A stretch of DNA of 64,000 nucleotides from Citrobacter rodentium NBRC 105723 = DSM 16636 (GTDB lineage Bacteria; Pseudomonadota; Gammaproteobacteria; Enterobacterales; Enterobacteriaceae): positions 496,001 through 560,000 of the forward strand of contig NZ_CP082833.1 in the NCBI RefSeq assembly GCF_021278985.1. Direction: 5' to 3'. Of this stretch, positions 53,474 through 61,764 are shown piece after piece (positions within the stretch are counted from its first letter, which is position 1; the number at the start of each line of letters is the position of its first letter). Below the pieces are notes generated by a model. It was not told where the DNA came from. It worked only from the letters and a program-made list of their open reading frames with translations, and did not search any database. The translations under genes were made by a program, and so were the position numbers.

Positions 53474-53682
53474 TGCAAAGGGGAGTAACTTCATTGTCGG
53501 TCGATCGTCATTACGATGTGTGAGAAACCACATCCGGTCACCGGGCAACCAAACAGGAATGCGATGACGTATTCCTGTTTTGTTGTAAGTGAGACCTTGC
53601 CGGAAGGCGAGGTCTATGCATGTAAAAAGCAGCGGCTGGCGTCTTCCGACGTCAGCCGTTTTTTTATGTGTAAGGAATATCT
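53474..53682 (+). ncRNA. yybP-ykoY (Mn-sensing / pH-responsive) leader of alx
   Basis: The leader begins with AAAGGGGAGTAAC (53477-53489), has CACCGGGCAACC in the middle and closes with ACCTTGCCGGAAGGCGAGGTC. This is the conserved yybP-ykoY pattern found before E. coli alx, where it is also called SraF or the PRE element and responds to Mn2+ and alkaline pH. A terminator hairpin follows, then AAGGAA before the alx ATG. Confidence 0.88.
53632..53665 (+). terminator. Intrinsic terminator within the alx leader
   Basis: CGGCTGGCGTC (53633-53643) pairs with GACGTCAGCCG (one G-T pair), followed by a run of seven T (53659-53665). It lies between the aptamer and the alx start, as expected for riboswitch control. 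Confidence 0.8.
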
Positions 53683-54648
53683 ATGAATACTGTCGGCACA
53701 CCGTTGTTATGGGGCGGATTCGCTGTCGTTGTGGTGATCATGCTGGCTATCGACCTCTTTCTTCAGGGGCGTCGTGGCGCACACACGATGACCATGAAGC
53801 AAGCGGCAGCCTGGTCCCTCGTCTGGGTTACTCTCTCGTTACTGTTTAACGCCGCCTTCTGGTGGTATCTGGCGCAAACCGAAGGGCGCGCGGTCGCCGA
53901 TCCGCAGGCGCTTGCCTTCCTCACCGGTTATCTGATTGAAAAATCGCTGGCCGTCGATAACGTCTTTGTCTGGCTGATGCTGTTCAGCTACTTCTCGGTG
54001 CCGCCTGCGCTACAGCGTCGGGTGCTGGTCTACGGCGTGCTGGGCGCCATTATCCTGCGTACCATTATGATTTTCGCCGGCACCTGGCTTATCTCTCAGT
54101 TTGAATGGATGCTGTATGTGTTCGGCGCTTTCCTGCTGTTTACCGGTATTAAGATGGCGACGGCGAAAGAGGACGAGTCCGGAATTGGCGACAAGCCGGT
54201 GGTCCGCTGGCTACGCGGACATCTGCGCATGACCGACACCATTGAGAACGAGCATTTCTTCGTGCGGAAAAACGGTCTGCTGTACGTCACGCCGCTGATG
54301 CTGGTGCTTATTCTGGTGGAGCTGAGCGACGTCATTTTCGCGGTCGACAGTATCCCGGCCATTTTTGCGGTGACCACCGACCCGTTCATCGTGCTGACCT
54401 CGAACCTGTTCGCGATCCTCGGCCTGCGCGCGATGTACTTCCTGCTGGCGGGCGTGGCGGAGCGCTTCGCGATGCTCAAATACGGTCTGGCGGTGATCCT
54501 GGTGTTTATCGGTATTAAGATGCTGATCGTCGACTTCTACCACATCCCGATTGCCATCTCGCTGGGCGTGGTGTTCGGCATTCTGGTGGTGACGCTGCTT
54601 ATTAATGCGTGGGTGAACCATCAGCGCGATAAGCAGCAACAGGCTTAA
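53683..54648 (+). CDS. alx: TerC-family membrane protein Alx
   Basis: This 321-residue, about nine-helix TerC/Alx protein equals E. coli Alx in length. It is induced by high pH and manganese and is thought to export Mn2+. The conserved acidic residues sit in YLIEKSLAVDNVFVWLM (first half) and ILVELSDVIFAVDSIPAIF (second half), the two TerC signatures. It is controlled by its upstream yybP-ykoY leader. AAGGAA precedes the ATG. A strong terminator follows. Confidence 0.95.
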   Translation: MNTVGTPLLWGGFAVVVVIMLAIDLFLQGRRGAHTMTMKQAAAWSLVWVTLSLLFNAAFWWYLAQTEGRAVADPQALAFLTGYLIEKSLAVDNVFVWLMLFSYFSVPPALQRRVLVYGVLGAIILRTIMIFAGTWLISQFEWMLYVFGAFLLFTGIKMATAKEDESGIGDKPVVRWLRGHLRMTDTIENEHFFVRKNGLLYVTPLMLVLILVELSDVIFAVDSIPAIFAVTTDPFIVLTSNLFAILGLRAMYFLLAGVAERFAMLKYGLAVILVFIGIKMLIVDFYHIPIAISLGVVFGILVVTLLINAWVNHQRDKQQQA

Positions 54649-54660
54649 TCCTCTCCTGCG

Positions 54661-54693
54661 CCGGGTGGCATGTTGTCCACCCGGTCATTTTTT
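54661..54693 (+). terminator. Intrinsic terminator after alx
   Basis: CCGGGTGG (54661-54668) pairs with CCACCCGG (54677-54684), followed by TCATTTTTT. It separates alx from sstT. Confidence 0.85.
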
Positions 54694-54882
54694 GCTCATT
54701 ATGTCACACATCTGTTAATATGAAGTTATAAAATATGATCGCAGCATAAATTCCAGCATTTTTCGCTTCCCGAAGTTTTATCTTTCCTTATACTCGACCA
54801 GGCAAACACTTTGTTACATCCGGAAAGATGCGCCATAAGAGCGCACGGCGGACGAGCAATATCACACTGTAAGGATCGAGAA

Positions 54883-56127
54883 ATGACTACGCAACGTACA
54901 CCGGGGATGTTCCAGCGCCTGGCGCAGGGGAGTCTGGTAAAACAAATTTTAGTGGGCCTCGTACTGGGGGTTCTACTGGCATGGATTTCTAAACCGGCAG
55001 CGGAAGCCGTAGGTTTACTGGGCACGCTTTTCGTCGGCGCATTAAAGGCCGTCGCGCCTGTTCTGGTTCTGATGCTGGTGATGGCCTCTATCGCCAACCA
55101 CCAGCATGGACAAAAAACCAATATCCGCCCGATTCTGTTTCTTTATCTGCTGGGGACGTTCTCAGCGGCGCTCGCGGCCGTTGTGTTCAGCTTCGCCTTC
55201 CCGTCAACGCTGCATCTGACCAGCAGCGCCAGTGATATCGTGCCGCCGTCCGGCATTGTCGAAGTGCTGCGCGGCCTGCTGATGAGCATGGTGTCTAACC
55301 CTGTCGATGCGCTGCTGAACGCTAACTATATCGGTATCCTGGTATGGGCGGTGGGCCTGGGCTTCGCCCTGCGTCACGGTAACGACACCACCAAAAACCT
55401 GGTCAACGATATGTCCAACGCCGTTACCTTTATGGTGAAGCTGGTGATTCGTTTCGCGCCGATTGGTATTTTTGGTCTGGTCGCTTCCACGCTGGCAACC
55501 ACCGGTTTCTCCACGCTGTGGGGTTACGCGCAGCTGTTAGTGGTGCTGATTGGCTGTATGCTGCTGGTGGCGCTGGTGATCAACCCGCTGCTGGTGTTCT
55601 GGAAAATTCGTCGCAACCCGTTTCCGCTGGTCTTTGCCTGCCTGCGTGAAAGCGGCGTGTACGCCTTCTTTACCCGCAGCTCCGCGGCGAATATTCCGGT
55701 GAATATGGCGCTGTGTGAAAAGCTGAATCTGGATCGCGATACCTATTCAGTATCCATTCCGCTGGGCGCGACCATCAATATGGCCGGCGCGGCGATCACC
55801 ATTACCGTGCTGACGCTGGCGGCGGTACATACGCTGGGGATCCCGGTAGATCTGCCGACGGCGCTGCTGCTGAGCGTGGTGGCTTCGCTTTGCGCCTGCG
55901 GCGCGTCCGGCGTGGCGGGCGGTTCGCTGCTGCTGATCCCGCTGGCCTGTAATATGTTTGGCATTCCGAACGATGTCGCCATGCAGGTTGTGGCGGTCGG
56001 CTTCATCATCGGCGTGCTGCAGGACTCCTGCGAAACAGCGCTTAACTCTTCTACCGACGTGCTGTTTACCGCGGCGGCCTGCCAGGCGGAAGATGAGCGT
56101 CTGGCGAACAACGCGCTGCGTGGCTAA
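54883..56127 (+). CDS. sstT: Serine/threonine:Na+ symporter SstT
   Basis: This 414-residue DAACS-family symporter equals E. coli SstT in length. It imports L-serine and L-threonine with Na+ at the inner membrane. Hallmarks are YAFFTRSSAANIPVNMAL (hairpin 1), GATINMAGAAITI (the TM7 NMDGT position) and SGVAGGSLLLIPLA. ATG 54883 has AAGGA upstream; a longer frame from 54811 is not family sequence. It is a distant paralogue of the symporter at 6457-7698. A terminator hairpin follows and overlaps the end of ygjV. Confidence 0.95.
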   Translation: MTTQRTPGMFQRLAQGSLVKQILVGLVLGVLLAWISKPAAEAVGLLGTLFVGALKAVAPVLVLMLVMASIANHQHGQKTNIRPILFLYLLGTFSAALAAVVFSFAFPSTLHLTSSASDIVPPSGIVEVLRGLLMSMVSNPVDALLNANYIGILVWAVGLGFALRHGNDTTKNLVNDMSNAVTFMVKLVIRFAPIGIFGLVASTLATTGFSTLWGYAQLLVVLIGCMLLVALVINPLLVFWKIRRNPFPLVFACLRESGVYAFFTRSSAANIPVNMALCEKLNLDRDTYSVSIPLGATINMAGAAITITVLTLAAVHTLGIPVDLPTALLLSVVASLCACGASGVAGGSLLLIPLACNMFGIPNDVAMQVVAVGFIIGVLQDSCETALNSSTDVLFTAAACQAEDERLANNALRG

Positions 56128-56135
56128 ACCCTCTG

Positions 56136-56164
56136 CCCTTCCGTCATCGGGCGGAAGGGTTTTC
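56136..56164 (+). terminator. Terminator between convergent sstT and ygjV
   Basis: CCCTTCCG (56136-56143) pairs with CGGAAGGG (56152-56159), followed by TTTTT. It overlaps the ygjV stop at 56144. Confidence 0.8.
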
Positions 56165-56701
56165 TCCCTGTACGCTTTTTTCAATTCTGAACGGGTCGAT
56201 ACCGCGGCGCTTCATGCGCCAGAAGCGGATAATGTTAAGGCCGTTCATCAGCAGAAAACTCCCTTCGATTAACGTGCCGCCAATCGATCCCAGCCAGAAG
56301 TTATGTACCACCCAACAGGCGGTGGCGCACCACATTACGCAGCGAACCGTTAACCCTTTGCAGCGAAACAGCGCCCAGGTGCTGGCAAGCGTCCCGATAA
56401 TGGGCAGCAGCTCCATTGCATGCTGAAGTTTTGCCAGCCCGAGCGCCAGGGTGAGGAAAATAAACAGCGCCATAACCCACAGTTTGCGGGTACGCATCGA
56501 AACGAGGGTGCGGATGGTATTCAGCTCGGCGCTGATGCCCGCCGGCCAGGCGCCCATCAGAAAGAAGTGTACGCCGATAGTGGCGCTATAGACCGCAAGC
56601 TGTAGCCGGAAGCGGCGCTCGTCGCGGTTAAAGAAGGTGGTAATGCCGATCAAAAACGCGATAACGCCCACGCCCTGAGCCAGCCAATACGCGGTTATCA
56701 A
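56144..56701 (-). CDS. ygjV: YgjV inner membrane protein, unknown function
   Basis: This 185-residue protein has about five to six hydrophobic segments, beginning MITAYWLAQGVGVIAFLIG. The E. coli homologue is 183 aa with the same start apart from the added Ile. The family is annotated as YgjV/inner membrane protein with no settled function. The C-terminus ends in charged WRMKRRGIDPFRIEK. It is convergent with sstT and lies upstream of a REP cluster. Confidence 0.88.
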   Translation of the reverse strand: MITAYWLAQGVGVIAFLIGITTFFNRDERRFRLQLAVYSATIGVHFFLMGAWPAGISAELNTIRTLVSMRTRKLWVMALFIFLTLALGLAKLQHAMELLPIIGTLASTWALFRCKGLTVRCVMWCATACWVVHNFWLGSIGGTLIEGSFLLMNGLNIIRFWRMKRRGIDPFRIEKSVQGENPSAR

Positions 56702-56723
56702 CGACCTACACTCCCTGTGTTAC

Positions 56724-56851
56724 GCCGGATGGCGCTACGCTTATCCGGCCTACGAGCCGTGCCTGTGTTACGCCGGATGGCGCTGCGCTTATCCGGCCTA
56801 CAATGTATCTCTCGATCGTAGGCCGGATAAGGCGTAAGCCGCCATCCGGCA
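56724..56851. repeat. BIME with three REP units between ygjV and uxaA
   Basis: Two near-identical units (56724-56752 and 56772-56801, GCCGGATGGCGCT...GCGCTTATCCGGCCTAC, the second separated by about 20 bp) and one inverted unit (56818-56851) lie downstream of uxaA. Confidence 0.85.
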
Positions 56852-56865
56852 TTTTATCCGACACT

Positions 56866-58353
56866 TTATAATGTCACGCCACTTTTAAAGATTGCCAGTT
56901 CCCTGAAATCATTACGCTCATTACAGGTCTGCTTGCCGTTGGCGAACTCGACGATGGTATCGACAAACTCTTCCAGCAGCTGCGGCATTGCTTTACCGTG
57001 AATAAGCTGTCCGGCATCGAAATCGATCCAGTGCTTTTTCTTCGCCGCCAGTTCGCTGTTGGTGGCGATTTTCACCGTCGGCACGAAACCGCCGTACGGG
57101 GTTCCGCGACCGGTGCTGAACAATACCATATGGCAGCCTGCCCCCGCCAGCGCGCTGGTGGCGACGGCATCGTTGCCCGGCGCGCTCAGCAGGTTAAGCC
57201 CGTGGGTTTTCAGACGTTCGCCGTAGCGCAGCACGTCCACTACCTGACTGGAACCCGCTTTCTGCGTACAGCCAAGCGACTTGTCTTCCAGGGTGGTAAT
57301 GCCGCCCGCTTTATTGCCCGGCGATGGGTTTTCATAAATCGGCTGATCATGGGCAATGAAATACTGTTTAAAGTCATTCACCATCGTCACCAGCTTGCCG
57401 AAGGTTTCTTCGTCGCGGCAGTGGCTCATCAGCAGTTGTTCAGCGCCGAACATTTCCGGCACTTCGGTCAGCACAGTGGTGCCGCCGTTGGCGATCACAT
57501 AGTCGGAGAAACGGCCCAGCATCGGGTTGGCGGTAATACCGGAAAGCCCGTCAGAACCGCCGCACTCCAGACCAAACTTCAGCTCGCTCAGTTTACCCGG
57601 CTCGCGCCTGTCGTGACGCATCACGTTATAAAGCTGGTGCAGATGTTCGATCCCGGCTTCCACTTCATCATCCTGATGCTGACAGATCATGAAATGAACG
57701 CGCTCGGGGTCGAAGTCGCCCAGCGTTTCGCGGAATGCATCCACCTGATTGTTTTCACAGCCGAGGCCAATCACCAGCACCGCCCCGGCGTTCGGGTGGC
57801 GCACCATGTTTTGCAGCATGGTGCGGGTGTTGATGTGATCGTCGCCCAGCTGGGAACAGCCATAGGTATGGCTGAACAGGAAAACGCCGTCGGTGCCTTC
57901 GGCGTTATTGGTTTCCTTCAGGAAGCGATTCTGGATCTGCCGCGCGATGCCGTTAACGCAGCCCACGGTCGGCAGGATCCACAGCTCGTTACGCACGCCG
58001 ACTTCTCCGCTGGCGCGACGGTAGATCTGAACCTCGCGATCCGTCGGCTGCGGCGGCAGGTCCTGAAATTCAGGTTGATAGCTATACTCATCCAGATCGC
58101 TCAGATTGGTGCGAGTATTGTGGGCGTGAATATGTTCACCCGCCGCAATGTCCGCCAGAGCATGGCCGATGGGCTGACCATACTTAATGACGTATTCATC
58201 ATGCGCAATATTGCTCAGCGCAAATTTATGACCACGTGCGACATCCTGACGTAGCGTTACGGTGTGGTTATCAACGTTCACTTCAGTGCCCTGCGCCAAA
58301 TCGGCCAGCGCTACCGCAACGTTATCCAGCGCATGGATCTTGATGTATTGCAT
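56866..58353 (-). CDS. uxaA: Altronate dehydratase UxaA
   Basis: This 495-residue enzyme equals E. coli UxaA in length. It dehydrates D-altronate to 2-keto-3-deoxy-gluconate in galacturonate breakdown and needs Fe2+. The small N-terminal SAF domain (residues 1-100, IKIHALDNVAVALADL) is followed by the D-galactarate/altronate dehydratase domain (TVGCVNGIARQIQNRF, then GLECGGSDGLSGITANP). It lies 14 bp after uxaC in the uxaCA operon. Confidence 0.96.
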   Translation of the reverse strand: MQYIKIHALDNVAVALADLAQGTEVNVDNHTVTLRQDVARGHKFALSNIAHDEYVIKYGQPIGHALADIAAGEHIHAHNTRTNLSDLDEYSYQPEFQDLPPQPTDREVQIYRRASGEVGVRNELWILPTVGCVNGIARQIQNRFLKETNNAEGTDGVFLFSHTYGCSQLGDDHINTRTMLQNMVRHPNAGAVLVIGLGCENNQVDAFRETLGDFDPERVHFMICQHQDDEVEAGIEHLHQLYNVMRHDRREPGKLSELKFGLECGGSDGLSGITANPMLGRFSDYVIANGGTTVLTEVPEMFGAEQLLMSHCRDEETFGKLVTMVNDFKQYFIAHDQPIYENPSPGNKAGGITTLEDKSLGCTQKAGSSQVVDVLRYGERLKTHGLNLLSAPGNDAVATSALAGAGCHMVLFSTGRGTPYGGFVPTVKIATNSELAAKKKHWIDFDAGQLIHGKAMPQLLEEFVDTIVEFANGKQTCNERNDFRELAIFKSGVTL

Positions 58354-58367
58354 ATCAACCCCGGACC

Positions 58368-59780
58368 TTAGTTCAGTTCAATGGCGAAGTAGTCACGCGC
58401 ATTGTTAAAGCAAATATTTCTTACCATCTCGCCCAGCAGTTGAATATCCGCCGGCGCTTCGCCCGCTTCCACCCAGCGGCCAATCATCTGGCACAGAATG
58501 CGGCGGAAGTATTCGTGACGGGTATAGGAGAGGAAGCTGCGGCTGTCGGTCAGCATCCCTACAAAGCGGCTCAGCAGACCGAGCTGCGCCAGCTGCGTCA
58601 TCTGACGCTCCATACCGTCTTTCTGGTCGTTGAACCACCAGCCGGAACCGAACTGCATCTTGCCCGGCATCCCTTCGCCCTGGAAGTTGCCGATCATGGT
58701 GCCCAGCACTTCGTTATCGCGCGGGTTCAGACAGTAAAGGATGGTTTTCGGCAGCAGATTCTCTTCGTTCTGCTTGCTGAGCAGTTTTGACAGCTCTTCC
58801 GCCATCGGACGATCGTTGATGGAGTCAAAGCCAACGTCCGGCCCCAGCAGTTTGAACTGACGCAGGTTGTTGTTGCGCAGCGCGCCGATGTGGTACTGCT
58901 GTACCCAGCCGCGACGCGCATATTCCGCGCCGAGGAACACCAGTACCGCGGTTTTGAACTGCGCCACTTCATGCTCGCTCAGGGTTTCACCCGCCAGGCG
59001 GCGCGTCAGGATGCTGTCCAGTTCGGCTTCGTTAGATTCAGCGAACATCACCACGTCCAGCGCATGGTCGGACACTTTACAGCCGTGGGCCGCGAAGTGA
59101 TCCAGACGTTTGCTCAGCGCAGTCTGCAGATCGGCGAAACGACGGATGTCGGTATCGGCCACTTCGCCAAGTTTCGCCATGTAATCGTTGAAGGTCGCCA
59201 GCTCAATATTGAAGGCTTTATCCGGACGCCAGCTTGGCAGCACTTTCACGTTGAAAGAGCCGTCTTTCGCGATGGCGGCGTGGTGCTCCAGCGAGTCGAT
59301 CGGATCGTCGGTGGTGCCGACCATCTTCACGTTCATTTGCTGCATGATGCCGCGCGCGGAGAAGGCATCCTGCGCCAGCAGTTCATTACACTGATTCCAG
59401 ATTTCATCGGCGGTAGACGGCGACAGCAGCTTACCGGTGATGCCAAACGGGCGACGCAGTTCCAGGTGGGTCCAGTGGTACAGCGGGTTGCCGATGGTAT
59501 GCGGAACGGTGGCCGCCCACGCGTCAAACTTCTCGCGGTCCGACGCATCGCCGGTACACAGCCGCTCGGCTACGCCGTTGGTGCGCATGGCGCGCCATTT
59601 GTAATGGTCGCCTTTCAGCCAGATGTCATACAGGTTAGTAAAACGGTAGTCATCGGCGATCTGCTGCGGCGGCAGATGGCAGTGGTAATCGAAAATGGGC
59701 TGGTCTTTCGCGTAATCATGATACAGGCGGCGGGCAAATTCTGTATCCAGCAGAAAATCTTCAGTCATAAACGGAGTCAT
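58368..59780 (-). CDS. uxaC: Glucuronate isomerase UxaC
   Basis: This 470-residue TIM-barrel isomerase equals E. coli UxaC in length. It converts D-glucuronate to fructuronate and D-galacturonate to tagaturonate. Metal ligands are expected in IFDYHCHLPPQQI (HxH) and in later Asp and His residues of the amidohydrolase-like fold. ATG 59780 has GAGAGGAAGACG upstream; a longer frame from 59843 covers the ExuR-like operator. It is the first gene of uxaCA and divergent from exuT. Confidence 0.96.
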   Translation of the reverse strand: MTPFMTEDFLLDTEFARRLYHDYAKDQPIFDYHCHLPPQQIADDYRFTNLYDIWLKGDHYKWRAMRTNGVAERLCTGDASDREKFDAWAATVPHTIGNPLYHWTHLELRRPFGITGKLLSPSTADEIWNQCNELLAQDAFSARGIMQQMNVKMVGTTDDPIDSLEHHAAIAKDGSFNVKVLPSWRPDKAFNIELATFNDYMAKLGEVADTDIRRFADLQTALSKRLDHFAAHGCKVSDHALDVVMFAESNEAELDSILTRRLAGETLSEHEVAQFKTAVLVFLGAEYARRGWVQQYHIGALRNNNLRQFKLLGPDVGFDSINDRPMAEELSKLLSKQNEENLLPKTILYCLNPRDNEVLGTMIGNFQGEGMPGKMQFGSGWWFNDQKDGMERQMTQLAQLGLLSRFVGMLTDSRSFLSYTRHEYFRRILCQMIGRWVEAGEAPADIQLLGEMVRNICFNNARDYFAIELN

Positions 59781-59833
59781 TATCGTCTTCCTCTCAACGA
59801 GTGCGTCTGATTGCTTATGTTGCGATGCTGACA

Positions 59834-59851
59834 AAGTTATCACACCAATTT
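59834..59851. promoter_or_regulatory. ExuR/UxuR-type operator upstream of uxaC
   Basis: AAGTTATCACACCAATTT matches the ExuR consensus AAATTGGTATACCAATTT at 13 of 18 positions; the right half ACACCAATTT is nearly perfect. It lies about 54 bp before the uxaC start, suited to repression. Confidence 0.65.
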
Positions 59852-59993
59852 CTACAGGCCGAAGATATTTTCGTGAGATAGATCAATAAATGCTGACAAA
59901 TAATTTACTCTCAAAGGAGTAAACACAGCGCCAGGCCGCGCCAGTACTGGCGTTGCTGAATCGAATGAATGTCCACACTAAGAATCACACTTT

Positions 59994-60009
59994 TGTGATG
60001 GCTCTCACC
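59994..60009. promoter_or_regulatory. CRP-like site in the uxaC-exuT gap
   Basis: TGTGA-TGGCTC-TCACC matches the CRP consensus at 9 of 10 core positions. Placed between divergent hexuronate genes, it could serve both directions. Confidence 0.65.
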
Positions 60010-60065
60010 TTTTAAAGCTGTATGACAAGTTATCTTTCTGCCGTCGCGACTTATAAGCCGACGGA

Positions 60066-60215
60066 ATGCAAATTACCGATGAATTCATCATCGGATTGAC
60101 CGGTACGGAAACCGAATTAGCACAACAACTTAATGGCAACGTTCGGGGGAGTACCGGCTTTTTTTTTCGGTTACGCCCTTCGTTACAAGAACATCTTCCG
60201 CCCTGGGCAGGATGA
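60066..60215 (+). CDS. Possible 49-residue leader peptide or remnant upstream of exuT
   Basis: ATG 60066 opens 49 codons (MQITDEFIIGLTGTETELAQ, then FFFRLRPSLQEHLPPW) to TGA at 60213. No good ribosome binding site precedes it, and its middle lies over an apparent terminator. The peptide looks protein-like, but I do not recognise a family. It could be a leader peptide, a coding remnant, or chance within a structured leader. Confidence 0.3.
   Translation: MQITDEFIIGLTGTETELAQQLNGNVRGSTGFFFRLRPSLQEHLPPWAG
60100..60167 (+). terminator. Apparent intrinsic terminator in the exuT leader
   Basis: CCGGTAC (60100-60106) pairs with GTACCGG (60151-60157), with CCGAA/TTCGG nested inside, followed by C and nine T (60159-60167). 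A separate hairpin CCGATGA/TCATCGG lies at 60076-60094. It sits about 90 bp before the exuT ATG, so it could attenuate exuT or end a short RNA. Confidence 0.6.
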
Positions 60216-60256
60216 TGGCCGCGAGTTTGCGGAAATAACAAACGATGAGGTTTTAC

Positions 60257-61558
60257 ATGCGTAAAATTAAAGGGTTACGTTGGTACATGATCGCACTGGT
60301 GACGCTCGGCACCGTGCTGGGCTACCTGACGCGTAACACTGTGGCGGCAGCTGCGCCAACTCTGATGGAAGAGTTACACATCTCCACCCAACAGTATTCC
60401 TATATCATCGCAGCCTACTCTGCTGCTTACACTGTCATGCAACCTGTGGCCGGCTATGTTCTTGACATACTGGGCACCAAAGTAGGCTACGCGATGTTTG
60501 CCATCTTGTGGGCCGTTTTCTGCGGCGCAACGGCGCTGGCAGGCAGCTGGGGCGGACTGGCGCTGGCGCGCGGCGCGGTCGGCGCAGCGGAAGCCGCGAT
60601 GATCCCGGCAGGTCTGAAAGCCAGCTCTGAGTGGTTCCCGGCGAAAGAGCGCTCCATTGCGGTAGGTTACTTTAACGTCGGCTCCTCCATTGGCGCGATG
60701 ATCGCACCGCCGCTGGTGGTGTGGGCGATTGTCATGCACAGCTGGCAGATGGCGTTTATCATCTCCGGCGCCCTGAGCTTTATCTGGGCGATGGCATGGC
60801 TGATTTTCTACAAACATCCGCGCGACCAGAAGAAGCTGACGGATGAAGAACGCGACTACATTATCAGCGGTCAGGAAGCGCAGCACCAGACCAACAGCGC
60901 GAAGAAAATGTCTCTGCTGCAGATCCTGCGCAACCGCCAGTTCTGGGGCATCGCCCTGCCGCGCTTCCTCGCGGAACCGGCCTGGGGGACCTTCAACGCC
61001 TGGATCCCGCTGTTCATGTTTAAAGTGTACGGCTTTAACCTGAAAGAAATCGCCATGTTCGCCTGGATGCCGATGCTGTTTGCCGACCTCGGCTGCATCG
61101 TCGGCGGTTACCTGCCGCCGCTGTTCCAGCGCTGGTTCGGCGTTAACCTGATTGTTTCACGTAAGATGGTGGTCACCCTCGGCGCGCTGCTGATGATTGG
61201 CCCGGGCATGATCGGCCTCTTCACCAGCCCGTATGTCGCCATCATGCTGCTGTGCGTCGGCGGTTTTGCTCACCAGGCGCTGTCCGGTGCGCTGATCACG
61301 CTGTCTTCTGACGTCTTTGGCCGTAACGAAGTCGCCACCGCTAACGGTCTGACCGGTATGTCCGCCTGGCTGGCGAGCACCCTGTTCGCCCTGGTGGTCG
61401 GCGCGCTGGCCGACACCATCGGCTTCAGCCCGCTGTTCGCGGTGCTGGCGGTGTTTGACCTGTTAGGCGCGCTGGTTATCTGGACCGTGCTGCAAAACAA
61501 ATCGGCCAGCGATGTGGACTCCGGTCCGCAGATGAATAAGCCTGCGACTCAGAGCTAA
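60257..61558 (+). CDS. exuT: Hexuronate:H+ symporter ExuT
   Basis: This 433-residue MFS transporter (anion:cation symporter family) imports D-galacturonate and D-glucuronate. It begins MRKIKGLRWYM as in E. coli ExuT (432 aa). The family features GYLTRNTVAAAAPTLMEEL in TM1 and KASSEWFPAKERSIAVGYFN between TM4 and TM5 are clear. ATG 60257 fits the family; the in-frame ATG at 60245 lies within the GATGAGG box region. It feeds uxaCA and is divergent from them. A REP pair and a terminator follow. Confidence 0.96.
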   Translation: MRKIKGLRWYMIALVTLGTVLGYLTRNTVAAAAPTLMEELHISTQQYSYIIAAYSAAYTVMQPVAGYVLDILGTKVGYAMFAILWAVFCGATALAGSWGGLALARGAVGAAEAAMIPAGLKASSEWFPAKERSIAVGYFNVGSSIGAMIAPPLVVWAIVMHSWQMAFIISGALSFIWAMAWLIFYKHPRDQKKLTDEERDYIISGQEAQHQTNSAKKMSLLQILRNRQFWGIALPRFLAEPAWGTFNAWIPLFMFKVYGFNLKEIAMFAWMPMLFADLGCIVGGYLPPLFQRWFGVNLIVSRKMVVTLGALLMIGPGMIGLFTSPYVAIMLLCVGGFAHQALSGALITLSSDVFGRNEVATANGLTGMSAWLASTLFALVVGALADTIGFSPLFAVLAVFDLLGALVIWTVLQNKSASDVDSGPQMNKPATQS

Positions 61559-61592
61559 CTGCGTCTCCTGTCAGGAGAAAGAGAAACGCATA

Positions 61593-61658
61593 TGCCGGGG
61601 GCGCTTCGCTTGCCCGGCCTACAGAGGCCGGATAAAGTCGCAATAACGCTATCCGGCA
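61593..61658. repeat. REP pair between exuT and exuR
   Basis: Two diverged units, 61593-61622 (GCCGGGGGCGCTTCGCTTGCCCGGCCTAC) shortened here to its GCCGG...CCGGCCTAC ends, and 61625-61658 (GGCCGGATAAAG...TATCCGGCA), lie after exuT. Confidence 0.7.
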
Positions 61659-61665
61659 ACGCCAG

Positions 61666-61689
61666 GCCGCCCGTTCAGGGCGGCTTTTT
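61666..61689 (+). terminator. Terminator between exuT and exuR
   Basis: GCCGCCC (61666-61672) pairs with GGGCGGC (61678-61684), followed by five T. It ends the exuT transcript before the exuR promoter. Confidence 0.85.
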
Positions 61690-61717
61690 CGTCCCTGCGA
61701 GTAGAGCAAAACTCGCG

Positions 61718-61735
61718 AAAGTGGTATAACAAATA
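61718..61735. promoter_or_regulatory. ExuR-type operator upstream of exuR
   Basis: AAAGTGGTATAACAAATA matches the ExuR consensus AAATTGGTATACCAATTT at 14 of 18 positions, with the central TGGTATA intact. It lies 30 bp before the exuR ATG and suggests autorepression. Confidence 0.65.
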
Positions 61736-61764
61736 GAGTCTGCCGCATCATGCCTGGAGCGCAT

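Larger units (their letters stand above)
59781..60256. other. uxaC-exuT divergent control region
   Basis: About 475 bp. It holds an ExuR-like operator near uxaC, a CRP-like site in the middle, and an exuT leader with two hairpins, an apparent terminator and a 49-codon reading frame. Each is listed separately. Confidence 0.7.
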
